Notes: generated by a model from the sequence alone, not told the origin. A stretch of DNA of 34,969 bases from Pseudomonadota bacterium (GCA_023388935.1 JAEWFG010000352.1:1-34969); one strand, 5' to 3'; counted from the first letter of the stretch, positions 23,908-32,194 are shown. A program made the numbers and translations.

Positions 23908-25665
23908 CTATCCTTCGAACGCGTCGATCGAGGCGCGGCTGCCGCGCGAGATCAACGTCTCGTCGGAGGCGGGCAGCGGCGCGCCGTTATCGCGAAAACG
24001 GTTGGTGATGGGATAGCGGCGGTCGCGGCCAAAATTCCTGCGCGTCACCTTCACGCCGGGCGCGGCCTGGCGGCGCTTGTATTCGGCAACATTGAGAAGA
24101 TGGTCGATGCGGGTGACCGTCTCGCGGTCGAAGCCGGCGGCAATGATCTGATCCAGCGGTTCTTCGCGTTCGACCAGACGCTCCAGGATCGCGTCGAGCA
24201 CGTCGTAAGGCGGCAACGAGTCCTGGTCGGTCTGGTTCTCGCGCAATTCCGCGCTCGGCGGACGCGTGATGATGTCGGGCGGGATCACCTCGCCCGCAGG
24301 GCCGAGTGCCCCGTCCGGCTTCCACGCGTTGCGTAGCGTCGCCAACCGAAACACCTGCGTCTTGTAGATGTCCTTGATCGGATTGAAGCCGCCGTTCATG
24401 TCGCCGTAGAGCGTGGCGTAGCCAACCGACATTTCCGACTTGTTGCCGGTGGTCACCACCATCAGCCCGGTCTTGTTGGAGATCGCCATCAGCAGCGTGC
24501 CGCGGGTGCGGGCCTGGAGATTTTCCTCGGTGATGTCCGGCGGCAAATTCTTGAAGATGCCGGAGAGGATGGTCTCGAATCCGGTCACGGCTTCGGCGAT
24601 CGGCAGCACCTCGTAGCGGATGCCGAGATGGCCGGCGAGTTCGCCGGCATCGGCGATCGAGCTGGGCGCCGTGTAGCGATAAGGCAGCATCACGCCGTGC
24701 ACCTGGTCGACGCCGAGCGCGTCGACCGCGATCGCCGCGCACAACGCGGAATCGACGCCGCCGGAAATACCGAGCAGCACACCGGGAAACCCGTTCTTGA
24801 CGACATAGTCGCGCAAGCCCAGCACGCAGGCCGCGTAGTCGGCGTGGTCGCCCGCGAACTGCTCGGCTATCGGACCGGTGCAGCGCCAATCATCGCCGGT
24901 CCTGATGAAGCGCAGCGTGACGATGCTCTCCTCGAACGCCGGCAATTGCGCCGCGAGCGAGAGATCGCCATTGAGTGCGAAGGAGGCGCCGTCGAACACC
25001 AGTTCGTCCTGCCCGCCGACCTGGTTGAGATAGACCAGCGGCAATCCGCTCTCGGTGACGCGCGCGACCGCGACCGACAGGCGCACGTCGTTCTTGTCGC
25101 GGGCATAGGGCGAGCCGTTTGGCACCAGAATGATCTCGGCGCCGGTCTCGGCCAGCGTCTCGACCACGTTCTCGTAGTCCTCGGACTCTTCCAGCCAGAT
25201 GTCCTCGCAGATCGGCACGCCGATCCGCACCCCACGCACGGTGACCGGCCCCGCGGCGGGGCCGCGCGAAAACAGCCGCTTCTCGTCGAACACGCCGTAG
25301 TTCGGCAGATTGCACTTGAAGCGCAACGCGGCGATGCGACCGCCGTCGAGCAGCGCGCAGGCATTATAGAGCCTGTCATCCTCGACCCAGGGCGTGCCGA
25401 CCAGCATCGCCGGGCCGCCGTCGGCGGTCTCGCGCGCGAGGCTTTCGATCGCGGCGCGGCAAGCGGCCTGGAAGGCCGGCTTCTGCACGAGGTCTTCCGG
25501 CGGGTAGCCGCCGATGAACAATTCCGGAAGCAGCACGAGATCGGCACCGTCGGCGATCGCCTGCGCGCGCGCAGCCCGCGCCTTCGCGGCATTGCCCTCG
25601 ATATCGCCCATGGTCGGATTGAGCTGGGCGAGCGTGACCGCGAATTCGTTGAGACGTTCGGTCAT
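23908..25665 (-). CDS. nadE: Glutamine-dependent NAD+ synthetase
   Basis: Last step of NAD synthesis: amidation of nicotinic acid adenine dinucleotide using glutamine-derived ammonia and ATP. The 585-residue product has an N-terminal nitrilase-type glutaminase domain (about 5-270) with the catalytic triad E48 (LLPELF), K117 (RFKCNLPNYG) and C153 (VPICEDIW), and a C-terminal synthetase domain with the ATP-pyrophosphatase loop SGGVDS at 301-306. The ATG at 25665 gives the normal MTERLNEFAVTLAQLNPT start. It is the third gene of a minus-strand run, 24 bases after dgkA, and converges with the cox operon. Confidence 0.96.
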   Translation of the reverse strand: MTERLNEFAVTLAQLNPTMGDIEGNAAKARAARAQAIADGADLVLLPELFIGGYPPEDLVQKPAFQAACRAAIESLARETADGGPAMLVGTPWVEDDRLYNACALLDGGRIAALRFKCNLPNYGVFDEKRLFSRGPAAGPVTVRGVRIGVPICEDIWLEESEDYENVVETLAETGAEIILVPNGSPYARDKNDVRLSVAVARVTESGLPLVYLNQVGGQDELVFDGASFALNGDLSLAAQLPAFEESIVTLRFIRTGDDWRCTGPIAEQFAGDHADYAACVLGLRDYVVKNGFPGVLLGISGGVDSALCAAIAVDALGVDQVHGVMLPYRYTAPSSIADAGELAGHLGIRYEVLPIAEAVTGFETILSGIFKNLPPDITEENLQARTRGTLLMAISNKTGLMVVTTGNKSEMSVGYATLYGDMNGGFNPIKDIYKTQVFRLATLRNAWKPDGALGPAGEVIPPDIITRPPSAELRENQTDQDSLPPYDVLDAILERLVEREEPLDQIIAAGFDRETVTRIDHLLNVAEYKRRQAAPGVKVTRRNFGRDRRYPITNRFRDNGAPLPASDETLISRGSRASIDAFEG

Positions 25666-25689
25666 GGCCGCCTGTGTCCGATCCTGTAG

Positions 25690-26043
25690 CTAGACGAAAC
25701 CCAATCGCTCGACGATGGCAAAGATCCAGAACGCACCAGCCATCAAGAGCGCGACGCCGACGGCGGCCGAGCCCATGTCCTTGACCCGGCCGATCTGCTT
25801 GTCGTGGTCCATGGTCAGCCGGTCGGCAAGCTTCTCGATCGCGGTGTTGAGCAGCTCGACCACCAGCACGAACGCGACAGCGCACACCAGTTCGACCGCG
25901 CGCATCGCGGTCGCGCCGATGAACCAGGCGAGCGGCAGCGACAAGAGGAGCGCAAAAATCTCCTCGCGGACGGCCTGCTCCGAGCGGAACGCAAAGGCCA
26001 GTCCGTTACGAGAATTGACCGTGGCCTTCCAGATTCGCAGCAA
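25690..26043 (-). CDS. dgkA: Diacylglycerol kinase (DgkA type)
   Basis: Small integral-membrane kinase that phosphorylates diacylglycerol to phosphatidic acid, recycling lipid released by periplasmic glycan synthesis. About 117 residues with three helices; the family block ELLNTAIEKLADRLT, then GRVKDMGSAAVGVAL, contains the catalytic and nucleotide-binding residues (compare E. coli ELLNSAIE and RAKDMGSAAV). I see no ATG near the family N-terminus. A TTG at 26043, four bases after the aroG stop with an AGGACC just ahead, gives the expected length (E. coli has 122), so translation probably couples to aroG. The in-frame ATG at 26091 would lie inside aroG. Confidence 0.9.
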   Translation of the reverse strand: MLRIWKATVNSRNGLAFAFRSEQAVREEIFALLLSLPLAWFIGATAMRAVELVCAVAFVLVVELLNTAIEKLADRLTMDHDKQIGRVKDMGSAAVGVALLMAGAFWIFAIVERLGFV

Positions 26044-26047
26044 GGTC

Positions 26048-27436
26048 CTAAAGCCCCGCTGCGACCGGCATCGGCCTGACCTTGCCGGCACGATCCTGCT
26101 TGAGCAGCTCCGCGATCAGGAAAGCCATGTCGATGGATTGCTCGGCGTTGAGGCGGGGATCGCAGACCGTGTGATAGCGGTCGTTGAGATCCTCGTCCGT
26201 GATCGCGCGGGCGCCGCCGAGACATTCGGTGACGTCCTGGCCGGTCATCTCCAGATGCACGCCACCGGCGTGCGTCCCTTCGGCCGCGTGGATCGCGAAG
26301 AACGACTTCACCTCCGACAGCACGCGGTCGAACGGGCGCGTCTTGTAGCCCGACGTGGAGGTGATGGTGTTGCCATGCATGGGATCGCACGACCACACAA
26401 CCACCCGGCCCTCGCGCTTCACGGCGCGGATCAGGTTCGGCAGGTGCTCGCCGACCTTGTCGGAGCCGAAGCGGTTGATCAGCGTCAGCCGGCCCGGCTC
26501 GTTGTCGGGGTTGAGCACGTCGATCAGCTTCAGCAGCTCGTCGGGCTTGAGCGACGGGCCGCATTTGAGGCCGATCGGATTCTTGATGCCGCGGAAATAT
26601 TCGACATGGCCGTGATCGAGCTGGCGGGTGCGGTCGCCGATCCAGATCATGTGGCCGGAGGTCGCATACCAGTCGCCCGTCGTGGAATCGACGCGGGTCA
26701 TGGCCTGCTCGTAGCCGAGCAGCAGCGCTTCGTGGCTGGTGTAGAAGTCGGTGGCGCGCAGCTCGGGGTGGCTCTCCAGGTCGAGGCCGCAGGCGCGCAT
26801 GAAATTAAGCGCGTCCGAGATGCGGTCGGCCAGCTCCTTGTAGCGGCGGGACTGCGGACTATCCTTCAGGAAGCCGAGCATCCACTGATGCACGCTGCCG
26901 AGATTGGCGAAGCCGCCGGTGGCAAACGCGCGGAGCAGGTTCAGCGTCGCCGCCGACTGACGATAGGCCATCAGCTGGCGCTGCGGATCCGGCACGCGCG
27001 CTTCTTTGGTGAAGGCGATGTCGTTGACGATGTCGCCGCGATAGCTCGGCAGCTCGACGCCGTTGGCCTTCTCGGTCGGCGATGACCGCGGTTTTGCAAA
27101 CTGGCCGGCGATGCGGCCGACCTTCACCACGGGGACGGCGCCGGCATAGGTCAGCACCACCGCCATCTGGAGCAGCACGCGGAAGAAATCGCGGATGTTG
27201 TTGGCGCCATGCTCGGCAAAGCTCTCGGCGCAGTCGCCGCCCTGAAGCAGGAAAGCCTCGCCGGCCGCGACGCGGGCCAGCGCCTTCTTCAGATTGCGCG
27301 CCTCGCCCGCAAACACCAGCGGCGGAAAGGTCGCAAGCTGCGCCTCAACGTCGGCCAGGGCCTTGGCGTCGGGATATTCGGGCACCTGTAGCACCGGCTT
27401 GCTGCGCCAGGACTCGGGCGTCCACCGCTCGGACAT
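26048..27436 (-). CDS. aroG: Class II 3-deoxy-7-phosphoheptulonate synthase
   Basis: First enzyme of the shikimate pathway: condenses phosphoenolpyruvate and erythrose 4-phosphate to DAHP. The 462-residue product belongs to the plant/mycobacterial type II class, unrelated in sequence to E. coli AroFGH. Metal ligands are visible: C69 (LLQGGDCAESF), H in CDPMHGN, E in HLEMTGQDVTECLGG and D in VCDPRLN. PEP-binding arginine and lysine residues lie in the VGRIAGQFAKPRS and GLKCGPSLKP segments. The ATG at 27436 has GGAGAG 6 bases upstream. It leads the run aroG-dgkA-nadE. A small hairpin followed by TTTT lies immediately upstream. Confidence 0.95.
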   Translation of the reverse strand: MSERWTPESWRSKPVLQVPEYPDAKALADVEAQLATFPPLVFAGEARNLKKALARVAAGEAFLLQGGDCAESFAEHGANNIRDFFRVLLQMAVVLTYAGAVPVVKVGRIAGQFAKPRSSPTEKANGVELPSYRGDIVNDIAFTKEARVPDPQRQLMAYRQSAATLNLLRAFATGGFANLGSVHQWMLGFLKDSPQSRRYKELADRISDALNFMRACGLDLESHPELRATDFYTSHEALLLGYEQAMTRVDSTTGDWYATSGHMIWIGDRTRQLDHGHVEYFRGIKNPIGLKCGPSLKPDELLKLIDVLNPDNEPGRLTLINRFGSDKVGEHLPNLIRAVKREGRVVVWSCDPMHGNTITSTSGYKTRPFDRVLSEVKSFFAIHAAEGTHAGGVHLEMTGQDVTECLGGARAITDEDLNDRYHTVCDPRLNAEQSIDMAFLIAELLKQDRAGKVRPMPVAAGL

Positions 27437-27462
27437 CGCAATCTCTCCGTGAAGCGAAAAGT

Positions 27463-27483
27463 GCAACCTGATCTGTGGGTTGC
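27463..27483 (-). promoter_or_regulatory. Small hairpin with T-run in the aroG leader
   Basis: GCAACC / GGTTGC with a 9-nt loop, followed on the aroG strand by ACTTTTCG and then the ribosome-binding site. It looks like a weak attenuator or leader structure 27 bases from the start codon. The stem is only 6 bp, so the call is tentative. Confidence 0.25.
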
Positions 27484-27616
27484 GAGGGCCGCCTTATACA
27501 CAGGCTAATCCCCGGCCGCCAGTTGTAAATCCATTTCGTATTGCAAACCCTTGCGGGGAAAGCCGAATTCGCATTTGCTTGGGACGGCAAAGAAACTGGC
27601 AAGACCCTTTCCGCCC

Positions 27617-28508
27617 ATGGACGCGGCACCGGACGACGTTTTCACCGACGAGATCAGCTTCCCGGCGGATCGACGGGTATGCGCTGACCGGCACCCTGTT
27701 CCTGCCGCGCAGCAGCAAACGCCATGCCGTCCTGGTCAATTCGGCGACCGCCGTTCCGCGCAAGATCTATCGCGGCTTTGCCTCCTACCTCGCCCATCGC
27801 GGCTGCGCGGTCCTGACCTACGACTATCGCGGCATCGGCGACTCTCGGCAGCGAGCTGGCGACAACCAGCCGAAATCGCTGGTCGGCTTCGAGGCCTCGA
27901 TGTCGGACTGGGCCGCGCTCGACGTCACCGCTGCGGTGCGCTGGATGCGCGAGCGGTATAATACGCTGCCCCTTGCCTATGTCGGCCACTCCTTCGGCGG
28001 CCAGGCGCTGGGGCTGATCGAGAACAACACCGACATTTCGCGCGCCGTATTCCTCGCCTCGCAAGCCGCGACCTGGCGGCTGATGAGCCCACCCGAGAAA
28101 TACCGCGTCTTCGCTTTCATGAATTTCGTCGGCGTGCCCCTGGTCCACATGCTCGGCTACGCACCGGGCTGGGCCGGCGTCGGCGAGGACCTCCCCAAGG
28201 GCGTGTTCCTGCAGTGGGCCGAGTGGGTCTCCAGCCCCCGCTATCTCTTCGATTCACGACTGCCCGCCCTGGACAACTTCGCAAAATTCAAGGGCGAGCT
28301 GCGCGCGCTCTGCTTCTCCGACGATCCGTGGGCAACGCGGCCCGCGGTCGAACTGCTCACGAGCGGCTTCACCGCGATCAAGCCGGAGGTGTTGACCGTG
28401 AAGCCATCCGACGTCAGCGCCAAGGCGATCGGCCATTTCGGCTTCTTCCGCCCCGAGCACCGCGACACGCTGTGGCGCGGCGTGGCGGAATGGATCCAGG
28501 GGGAGTGA
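27617..28508 (+). CDS. Alpha/beta hydrolase with apparent N-terminal frameshift
   Basis: Serine hydrolase of the alpha/beta fold (Hydrolase_4/serine aminopeptidase-like). The body, from about 27672 on, reads DGYALTGTLFLP, then NSATAVPRKIYRGFASYLA, the oxyanion region YDYRGIGDS and the nucleophile elbow YVGHSFGGQALG (Ser), with a late catalytic His in KAIGHFGFF. The expected start MDAAPDDVFTDEISFPA is encoded from the ATG at 27617 but in another frame: four bases (GATC) lie between GCG and GAC where three or six would keep the frame. The total, 892 bases, is one more than a multiple of three. A one-base insertion or sequencing error near 27668-27671 is likely. Without it the protein would be 296 residues. 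It converges on the sensor kinase with three bases between. Confidence 0.78.
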
Positions 28509-28511
28509 CGG

Positions 28512-29822
28512 TCAGGCGGCCGCTGCGGGCAGCTTGACCACGACGCGCAGCCCGGTTCGTCCGCCTTCGGCAACGTTCACGGCTTCGATCGACCCGCCGA
28601 GCCCATCCACGATCCGCTTGACGATCGAGAGACCAAGGCCGACGCCATCGCCTTCTGGACGCTGTCCGCGGAAGAATGGCTCGAAGATCCGGCTGATCTC
28701 CTCAGGGGCAACACCGGGCCCGCTATCCTCAATTTGAAGGATCGCCGCATCGCCGTCCTGATAGACATATGCATCGATCCGTCCGCCATGCGGCGTGAAG
28801 CGGAGCGCATTGTCGAGGAGATTGCGGACCACGGCCGCAAGCATCACGGCTTCGCCACGGACCGCGGCGGATTCGACGCGCGCAAAGCCGAGATCGACTC
28901 CGTGATTGGCGGCCTCTGGCAACAGGTCGGCGACAACTTCCTTCGCAACATCGTCCAGCTTCACGACAGGCATTGTCGCGGCTTCAGCTTGTCCCGCATC
29001 GTTTCTCGCGAGCGCGAGCAGTTGCTCCAGCAGATGTCTGGTCCGGCGGATGCCCTGCCGGAGCGCCGCAACGCGCTCGCGCGCGCTCGTCGGCAGATCG
29101 ACCGGATCGAGATTCTCCGCCTGCAAGCTCAGCGCCGTGATCGGCGTGCGCAGCTCATGCGCGGCGTCCGCAACAAAGCGCCGCTGCTGGTCCATCAGCA
29201 GACGCACCCGCTTCAGCAATCCATTGATCGAGGTGATGAAGGGATGCAGCTCGCTTGGCGTTTGCGCCGCCGGAAGCGGCGTCAAGTCATCGGCGCGGCG
29301 GGCATCGAGATTGTCGGCAAGGCGTACCATCGGCCGCAGCGAGCGTGCGATGACGATGGCGGTGACCAAGAGCAGACAAGGAATGAGCGCGGCGATCGGC
29401 AGCACGGTGCGGAACGCCATGTCGCCCGCGATCTCGTCACGCAGGGAGGTGCGCTGCGCCACAGCGAACCTTGTACCGTCGGGCCGCGTTCGCAGCAGCA
29501 CGCGGATCGGCTGCCCCTTTCGTGTCGCCAGCGCGAGACCGTCCTTCAGGCTCCACAGTCTGGCCTCGTCGTCGGAAGCCTGCGACGCTGCGGCCTGGTC
29601 GATCAGCCACACCTCGGCATCCTCGTCCACACCGTGCAGCTCGCGTCCGCCGGTGAGGCTGCCTGACTGCACCAGGCCCGCAATCTGGATCAGGACCGAG
29701 TCCTGCATCTCGATCGCCTCGTTGAACGCCCAATGATGGGCGAACAGGCCGCCGACAATTCCGGTCAGCAGGATGATCGCGGTGAGGCCGGCGAAGAGAC
29801 GGCCGCGCAAGGATCTGATCAT
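28512..29822 (-). CDS. Sensor histidine kinase (QseC/PmrB-like)
   Basis: Membrane sensor of a two-component pair, 436 residues. The first helix is at about 9-29, a periplasmic sensor region of about 110 residues follows, the second helix is at about 139-160, then a HAMP-like linker. The phosphorylated histidine is H222 in FVADAAHELRTPITA. The ATPase domain has the N box NLLDNALRFTPHGG, the G1 box DSGPGV, the F box FEPFFRG and the G2 box GDGVGLGLSIV. The ATG at 29822 overlaps the response-regulator stop (ATGA), so they are co-translated. The signal cannot be read, but QseC/PmrB/TctE-type sensors answer to metals, cationic compounds or carboxylates. Confidence 0.93.
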   Translation of the reverse strand: MIRSLRGRLFAGLTAIILLTGIVGGLFAHHWAFNEAIEMQDSVLIQIAGLVQSGSLTGGRELHGVDEDAEVWLIDQAAASQASDDEARLWSLKDGLALATRKGQPIRVLLRTRPDGTRFAVAQRTSLRDEIAGDMAFRTVLPIAALIPCLLLVTAIVIARSLRPMVRLADNLDARRADDLTPLPAAQTPSELHPFITSINGLLKRVRLLMDQQRRFVADAAHELRTPITALSLQAENLDPVDLPTSARERVAALRQGIRRTRHLLEQLLALARNDAGQAEAATMPVVKLDDVAKEVVADLLPEAANHGVDLGFARVESAAVRGEAVMLAAVVRNLLDNALRFTPHGGRIDAYVYQDGDAAILQIEDSGPGVAPEEISRIFEPFFRGQRPEGDGVGLGLSIVKRIVDGLGGSIEAVNVAEGGRTGLRVVVKLPAAAA

Positions 29823-30481
29823 GGGCGGCGATCCACCATCCAGCCGACGCCGCGCACGTTGCGGATCGCATCCGTGCCGAGCTTCTTGCGCACCGCATGG
29901 ATCAGGAACTCGATCGCGTTGCTCGCGACCTCCTCGTTCCATCCATAGATCTGCCGCTCGAGCTCGCCGCGCGACAGGATCACGCCGGGACGCGCTAGCA
30001 GCGCTTGCAGCAGAGCGAATTCGCGCGCAGTGAGCATTGCGGATTTCGTGAGATAGGACGCCTCGCGAGTCGCAGGATCGAGGCTGAGCTTGCCATTGCC
30101 GAGCTGCGCGGACGAACCGCTGGCCTCGCGGCGCGTGACCGCACGCATCCGCGCCAGCAATTCCCGGATTTCGAACGGCTTGACGAGATAATCGTCGGCG
30201 CCGAGATCGAGGCCCTCGACCCTGTCCTCGATGGCATCGCGCGCCGTCACGATGATAACGGGAAGTTTACGACCATCGGCACGCAGCCGCCGCAGGATGT
30301 CACGACCATCAACGTTCGGCAGGCCAAGATCGAGCAGCAGCACCTCGTAGGCCTCGCTGGCGGCGGCAAGCAGCGCCGTCTCCCCGTCCCTCACCCAGTC
30401 GACGGCGTAGGCAGCGTCCTTCAGCGCCTGCTCGACGGCGGCTCCAACCATCCTGTCGTCTTCGATCAACAAAACCCGCAA
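29819..30481 (-). CDS. OmpR-family response regulator (QseB/PmrA-like)
   Basis: A 220-residue two-domain regulator. The receiver domain (1-115) has the acidic pocket E8-D9, the phospho-acceptor D51 (LLLDLGLPNVDG), a conserved Thr in VTARD and Lys in VKPF. The C-terminal winged helix (about 125-220) ends in the usual RNVRGVGWMV. Its partner kinase overlaps it by four bases. It is divergent from the DUF347 gene, and a direct-repeat operator lies in each orientation in the shared upstream region, which suggests that it controls both itself and that gene. QseB/PmrA-type regulators are known to bind direct repeats with about 11-bp spacing. Confidence 0.94.
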   Translation of the reverse strand: MRVLLIEDDRMVGAAVEQALKDAAYAVDWVRDGETALLAAASEAYEVLLLDLGLPNVDGRDILRRLRADGRKLPVIIVTARDAIEDRVEGLDLGADDYLVKPFEIRELLARMRAVTRREASGSSAQLGNGKLSLDPATREASYLTKSAMLTAREFALLQALLARPGVILSRGELERQIYGWNEEVASNAIEFLIHAVRKKLGTDAIRNVRGVGWMVDRRP

Positions 30482-30533
30482 AGGTCCGTCCTCTAGCTTC
30501 GCCGGGCCATTCGGCCACCAAATGCTGGCTATT

Positions 30534-30554
30534 CCGACTTAGCGCAGAGTTAGG
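30534..30554 (-). promoter_or_regulatory. Direct-repeat operator copy A (faces the response regulator)
   Basis: On the minus strand this 21-bp site reads CCTAA, six bases, then GCTAAGTCGG; the two CTAA cores are 11 bp apart. It ends 53 bases upstream of the response-regulator start. It matches copy B at 15 of 21 positions, including the whole CTAAGTCGG end. It is a probable autoregulatory site. Confidence 0.6.
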
Positions 30555-30610
30555 AAGCGCTAGCAGGCCCAAATTGCGGCGAAGATCGCTCTGCGCCGAA
30601 AATTCCCTTT

Positions 30611-30631
30611 CCTAAGCCGAGCCTAAGTCGG
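30611..30631 (+). promoter_or_regulatory. Direct-repeat operator copy B (faces the DUF347 gene)
   Basis: CCTAAG-CCGAG-CCTAAG followed by TCGG: two identical hexamers spaced exactly 11 bp apart, one helical turn, on the strand of the DUF347 gene and 131 bases before its start. The layout resembles PmrA/QseB boxes (YTTAAK-N5-YTTAAK) with a changed core. With copy A it forms a divergent pair 56 bases apart. Confidence 0.62.
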
Positions 30632-30762
30632 CTGCGCGACGGTCCCGCCTCGCTTCGATCAGGGTGGATAGCGTCGCCAAAGCGTGACGCTTCCTGCGGC
30701 CCATCAGTCTGATGCATCGGCCGCGGACAAATGTTCCCGGCTGACGCAGAGAAGAGGACTTC

Positions 30763-31554
30763 ATGCAAGATGACACCAAGAGCGGCATCGTCAGCGGAAG
30801 CAAGGTGCCGGAAGTCACGCTCGGCTTCTGGATCATCAAGATCGCCGCCACGACGCTGGGCGAGACCGGGGGCGATACCGTCACGATGACGTTGAACTGG
30901 GGTTATCTCGCAGGGACATGCCTGTTCCTCGCGGCGATGATCGTCCTGGTGGCAGCGCAGATCCGCGCTCGCAAATTCCACCCGGCGCTGTACTGGGCGA
31001 CCATCGTGGCGTCGACCACTTTCGGCACGACGATGGCTGACTTCGCCGACCGCTCGCTCGGCATCGGCTATACGGGCGGCTCGACGCTCCTGCTCACGTG
31101 CCTCGTGCTGGTGCTCGGCCTCTGGTATCGCACCGAGGGAACGATCTCGGTCAGCAGCGTCAGCACGCCCCGCGTCGAGGCCTTCTATTGGGGCGCGATC
31201 ACGTTTTCACAAACGCTTGGCACGGCGCTTGGCGACTGGATTGCCGACACCGGCGACATGGGCTACCGCGGCGGCGCGCTGATCTTCGCGGCCGGGCTCG
31301 CCGGCATCGCCGCGCTCTATTTCTGGACCCGCGTCTCACGCGTCACCCTGTTCTGGGCGGCGTTCATCCTGACCCGTCCGCTCGGTGCGACCGTCGGCGA
31401 CTTCCTCGACAAGCCGCTCGATCATGGCGGGCTGGCCCTGAGCCGACCGCTGGCCTCGGCCGTGATCGCGGCCTTCATGGTGCTGTGCCTGCTGCTGATC
31501 CCGCAACGCGCGGGACAGCATCCTGGCGGCCGTCAGATCGCGGAGCAAGCCTGA
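30763..31554 (+). CDS. DUF347 / COG4705 four-repeat membrane protein
   Basis: A 263-residue polytopic inner-membrane protein made of four related units of about 55-65 residues. Each contains a helix ending in a G-x-x-x-[GA]-D motif: TTLGETGGD (D38), TTFGTTMAD (D93), QTLGTALGD (D158) and RPLGATVGD (D213). The start KVPEVTLGFWIIKI is typical of the family. No function is firmly established; the repeated intramembrane Thr/Gly/Asp suggests an ion- or small-molecule-binding pore, which is inference. The ATG at 30763 has AGAGG seven bases upstream. It is divergent from the two-component system and has a matching operator, so it is probably its main target. Confidence 0.88.
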   Translation: MQDDTKSGIVSGSKVPEVTLGFWIIKIAATTLGETGGDTVTMTLNWGYLAGTCLFLAAMIVLVAAQIRARKFHPALYWATIVASTTFGTTMADFADRSLGIGYTGGSTLLLTCLVLVLGLWYRTEGTISVSSVSTPRVEAFYWGAITFSQTLGTALGDWIADTGDMGYRGGALIFAAGLAGIAALYFWTRVSRVTLFWAAFILTRPLGATVGDFLDKPLDHGGLALSRPLASAVIAAFMVLCLLLIPQRAGQHPGGRQIAEQA

Positions 31555-31571
31555 GAAGTTGCAGCGGCCGC

Positions 31572-31835
31572 TTAGCGGATGATCATGGTCAGCGACGAAT
31601 AGCGCTTGTTCGGCCTGGCTTCGCTCGGCGCAAACTGCGCAAAGGCGTCGCTGACGCGGACCGCCGGCGGCGTATCGCCGGCGAAGCGGAATTCCTTCGG
31701 CCGCGGCGCGTAGAAGCTGGCGCTGTAGTAGGCGTCGTCGAAGCGCGCGTCGCCGACGCCGAACAATGCGTCACAGACGAACAGGAGCGCGTAGACTCCC
31801 GCAACCGCCGCGACGATCTCCCTGAGAACTGACAT
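31572..31835 (-). CDS. Small membrane-anchored hypothetical protein
   Basis: An 87-residue protein with one N-terminal hydrophobic helix (MSVLREIVAAVAGVYALLFVC-type, residues 6-26), probably an uncleaved anchor, followed by a soluble tail with DDAYYSASFYAPRPKEF. The ATG at 31835 is preceded by GGTGGGG; the open frame upstream has no family character. It converges with the DUF347 gene 17 bases away. I do not recognise a family and assign no function; similar short proteins occur in Bradyrhizobium as hypotheticals. Confidence 0.68.
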   Translation of the reverse strand: MSVLREIVAAVAGVYALLFVCDALFGVGDARFDDAYYSASFYAPRPKEFRFAGDTPPAVRVSDAFAQFAPSEARPNKRYSSLTMIIR

Positions 31836-32003
31836 GCTGATGCCCCACCCTTTTGCCGGGAAGGAAGCACGCCGGTTCCAAAGCCGAGGTTTAAGGCAGC
31901 GCGGTTCTTGTCCGCAGGGTTTGCCGCCGCTGAGCGGATTGCGGACAATTTTATCGACCTTGAGAAAAAGAGAGCCCGCCTGACCGGCTCGGGAGGTTGT
32001 CGG

Positions 32004-32100
32004 CTGCTCGCCGCGCGAGACATCGACGAGAGCAAGATCAACGTCGCAGCAGATCGAGTTCACCCACGCCGCGATTGCAGCCTATGTCGCGAGCGGCACG
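32004..32100 (+). pseudogene. Remnant of a substrate-binding-type (molybdate-type) transcriptional regulator
   Basis: A short decayed coding stretch. One frame gives LLAARDIDESKIN (32004-32042); after a shift, the next gives QQIEFTHAAIAAYVASG (32047-32097). Joined, these resemble the C-terminal periplasmic-binding-like (COG1910) domain of HTH regulators that sense molybdate or related ligands, which contain a block like EFTHxAxAAYVASG. The sequence loses similarity on both sides, so no product is expected. The identification rests on one motif and memory of the family; it is strengthened by the Mo-box and ModE-type gene directly downstream. Confidence 0.42.
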
Positions 32101-32172
32101 TGCGATGATGTCGCACGGGATCATGCGGGCGTCGCAATCGTCAGCGGACAATCTCGACGTGGCCTGGCATCC

Positions 32173-32194
32173 GCTATATCAACCCGAATATAGC
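32173..32194. promoter_or_regulatory. Mo-box-like palindrome (candidate ModE site)
   Basis: GCTATAT-N8-ATATAGC is a perfect inverted repeat with 7-bp arms, preceded by C and followed by A. ModE sites of enterobacteria and Rhodobacter have half-sites with a CGNTATAT-type core, so this fits a ModE operator. It lies 55 bases upstream of the frameshifted ModE-type gene, where autoregulation is usual. Confidence 0.55.
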
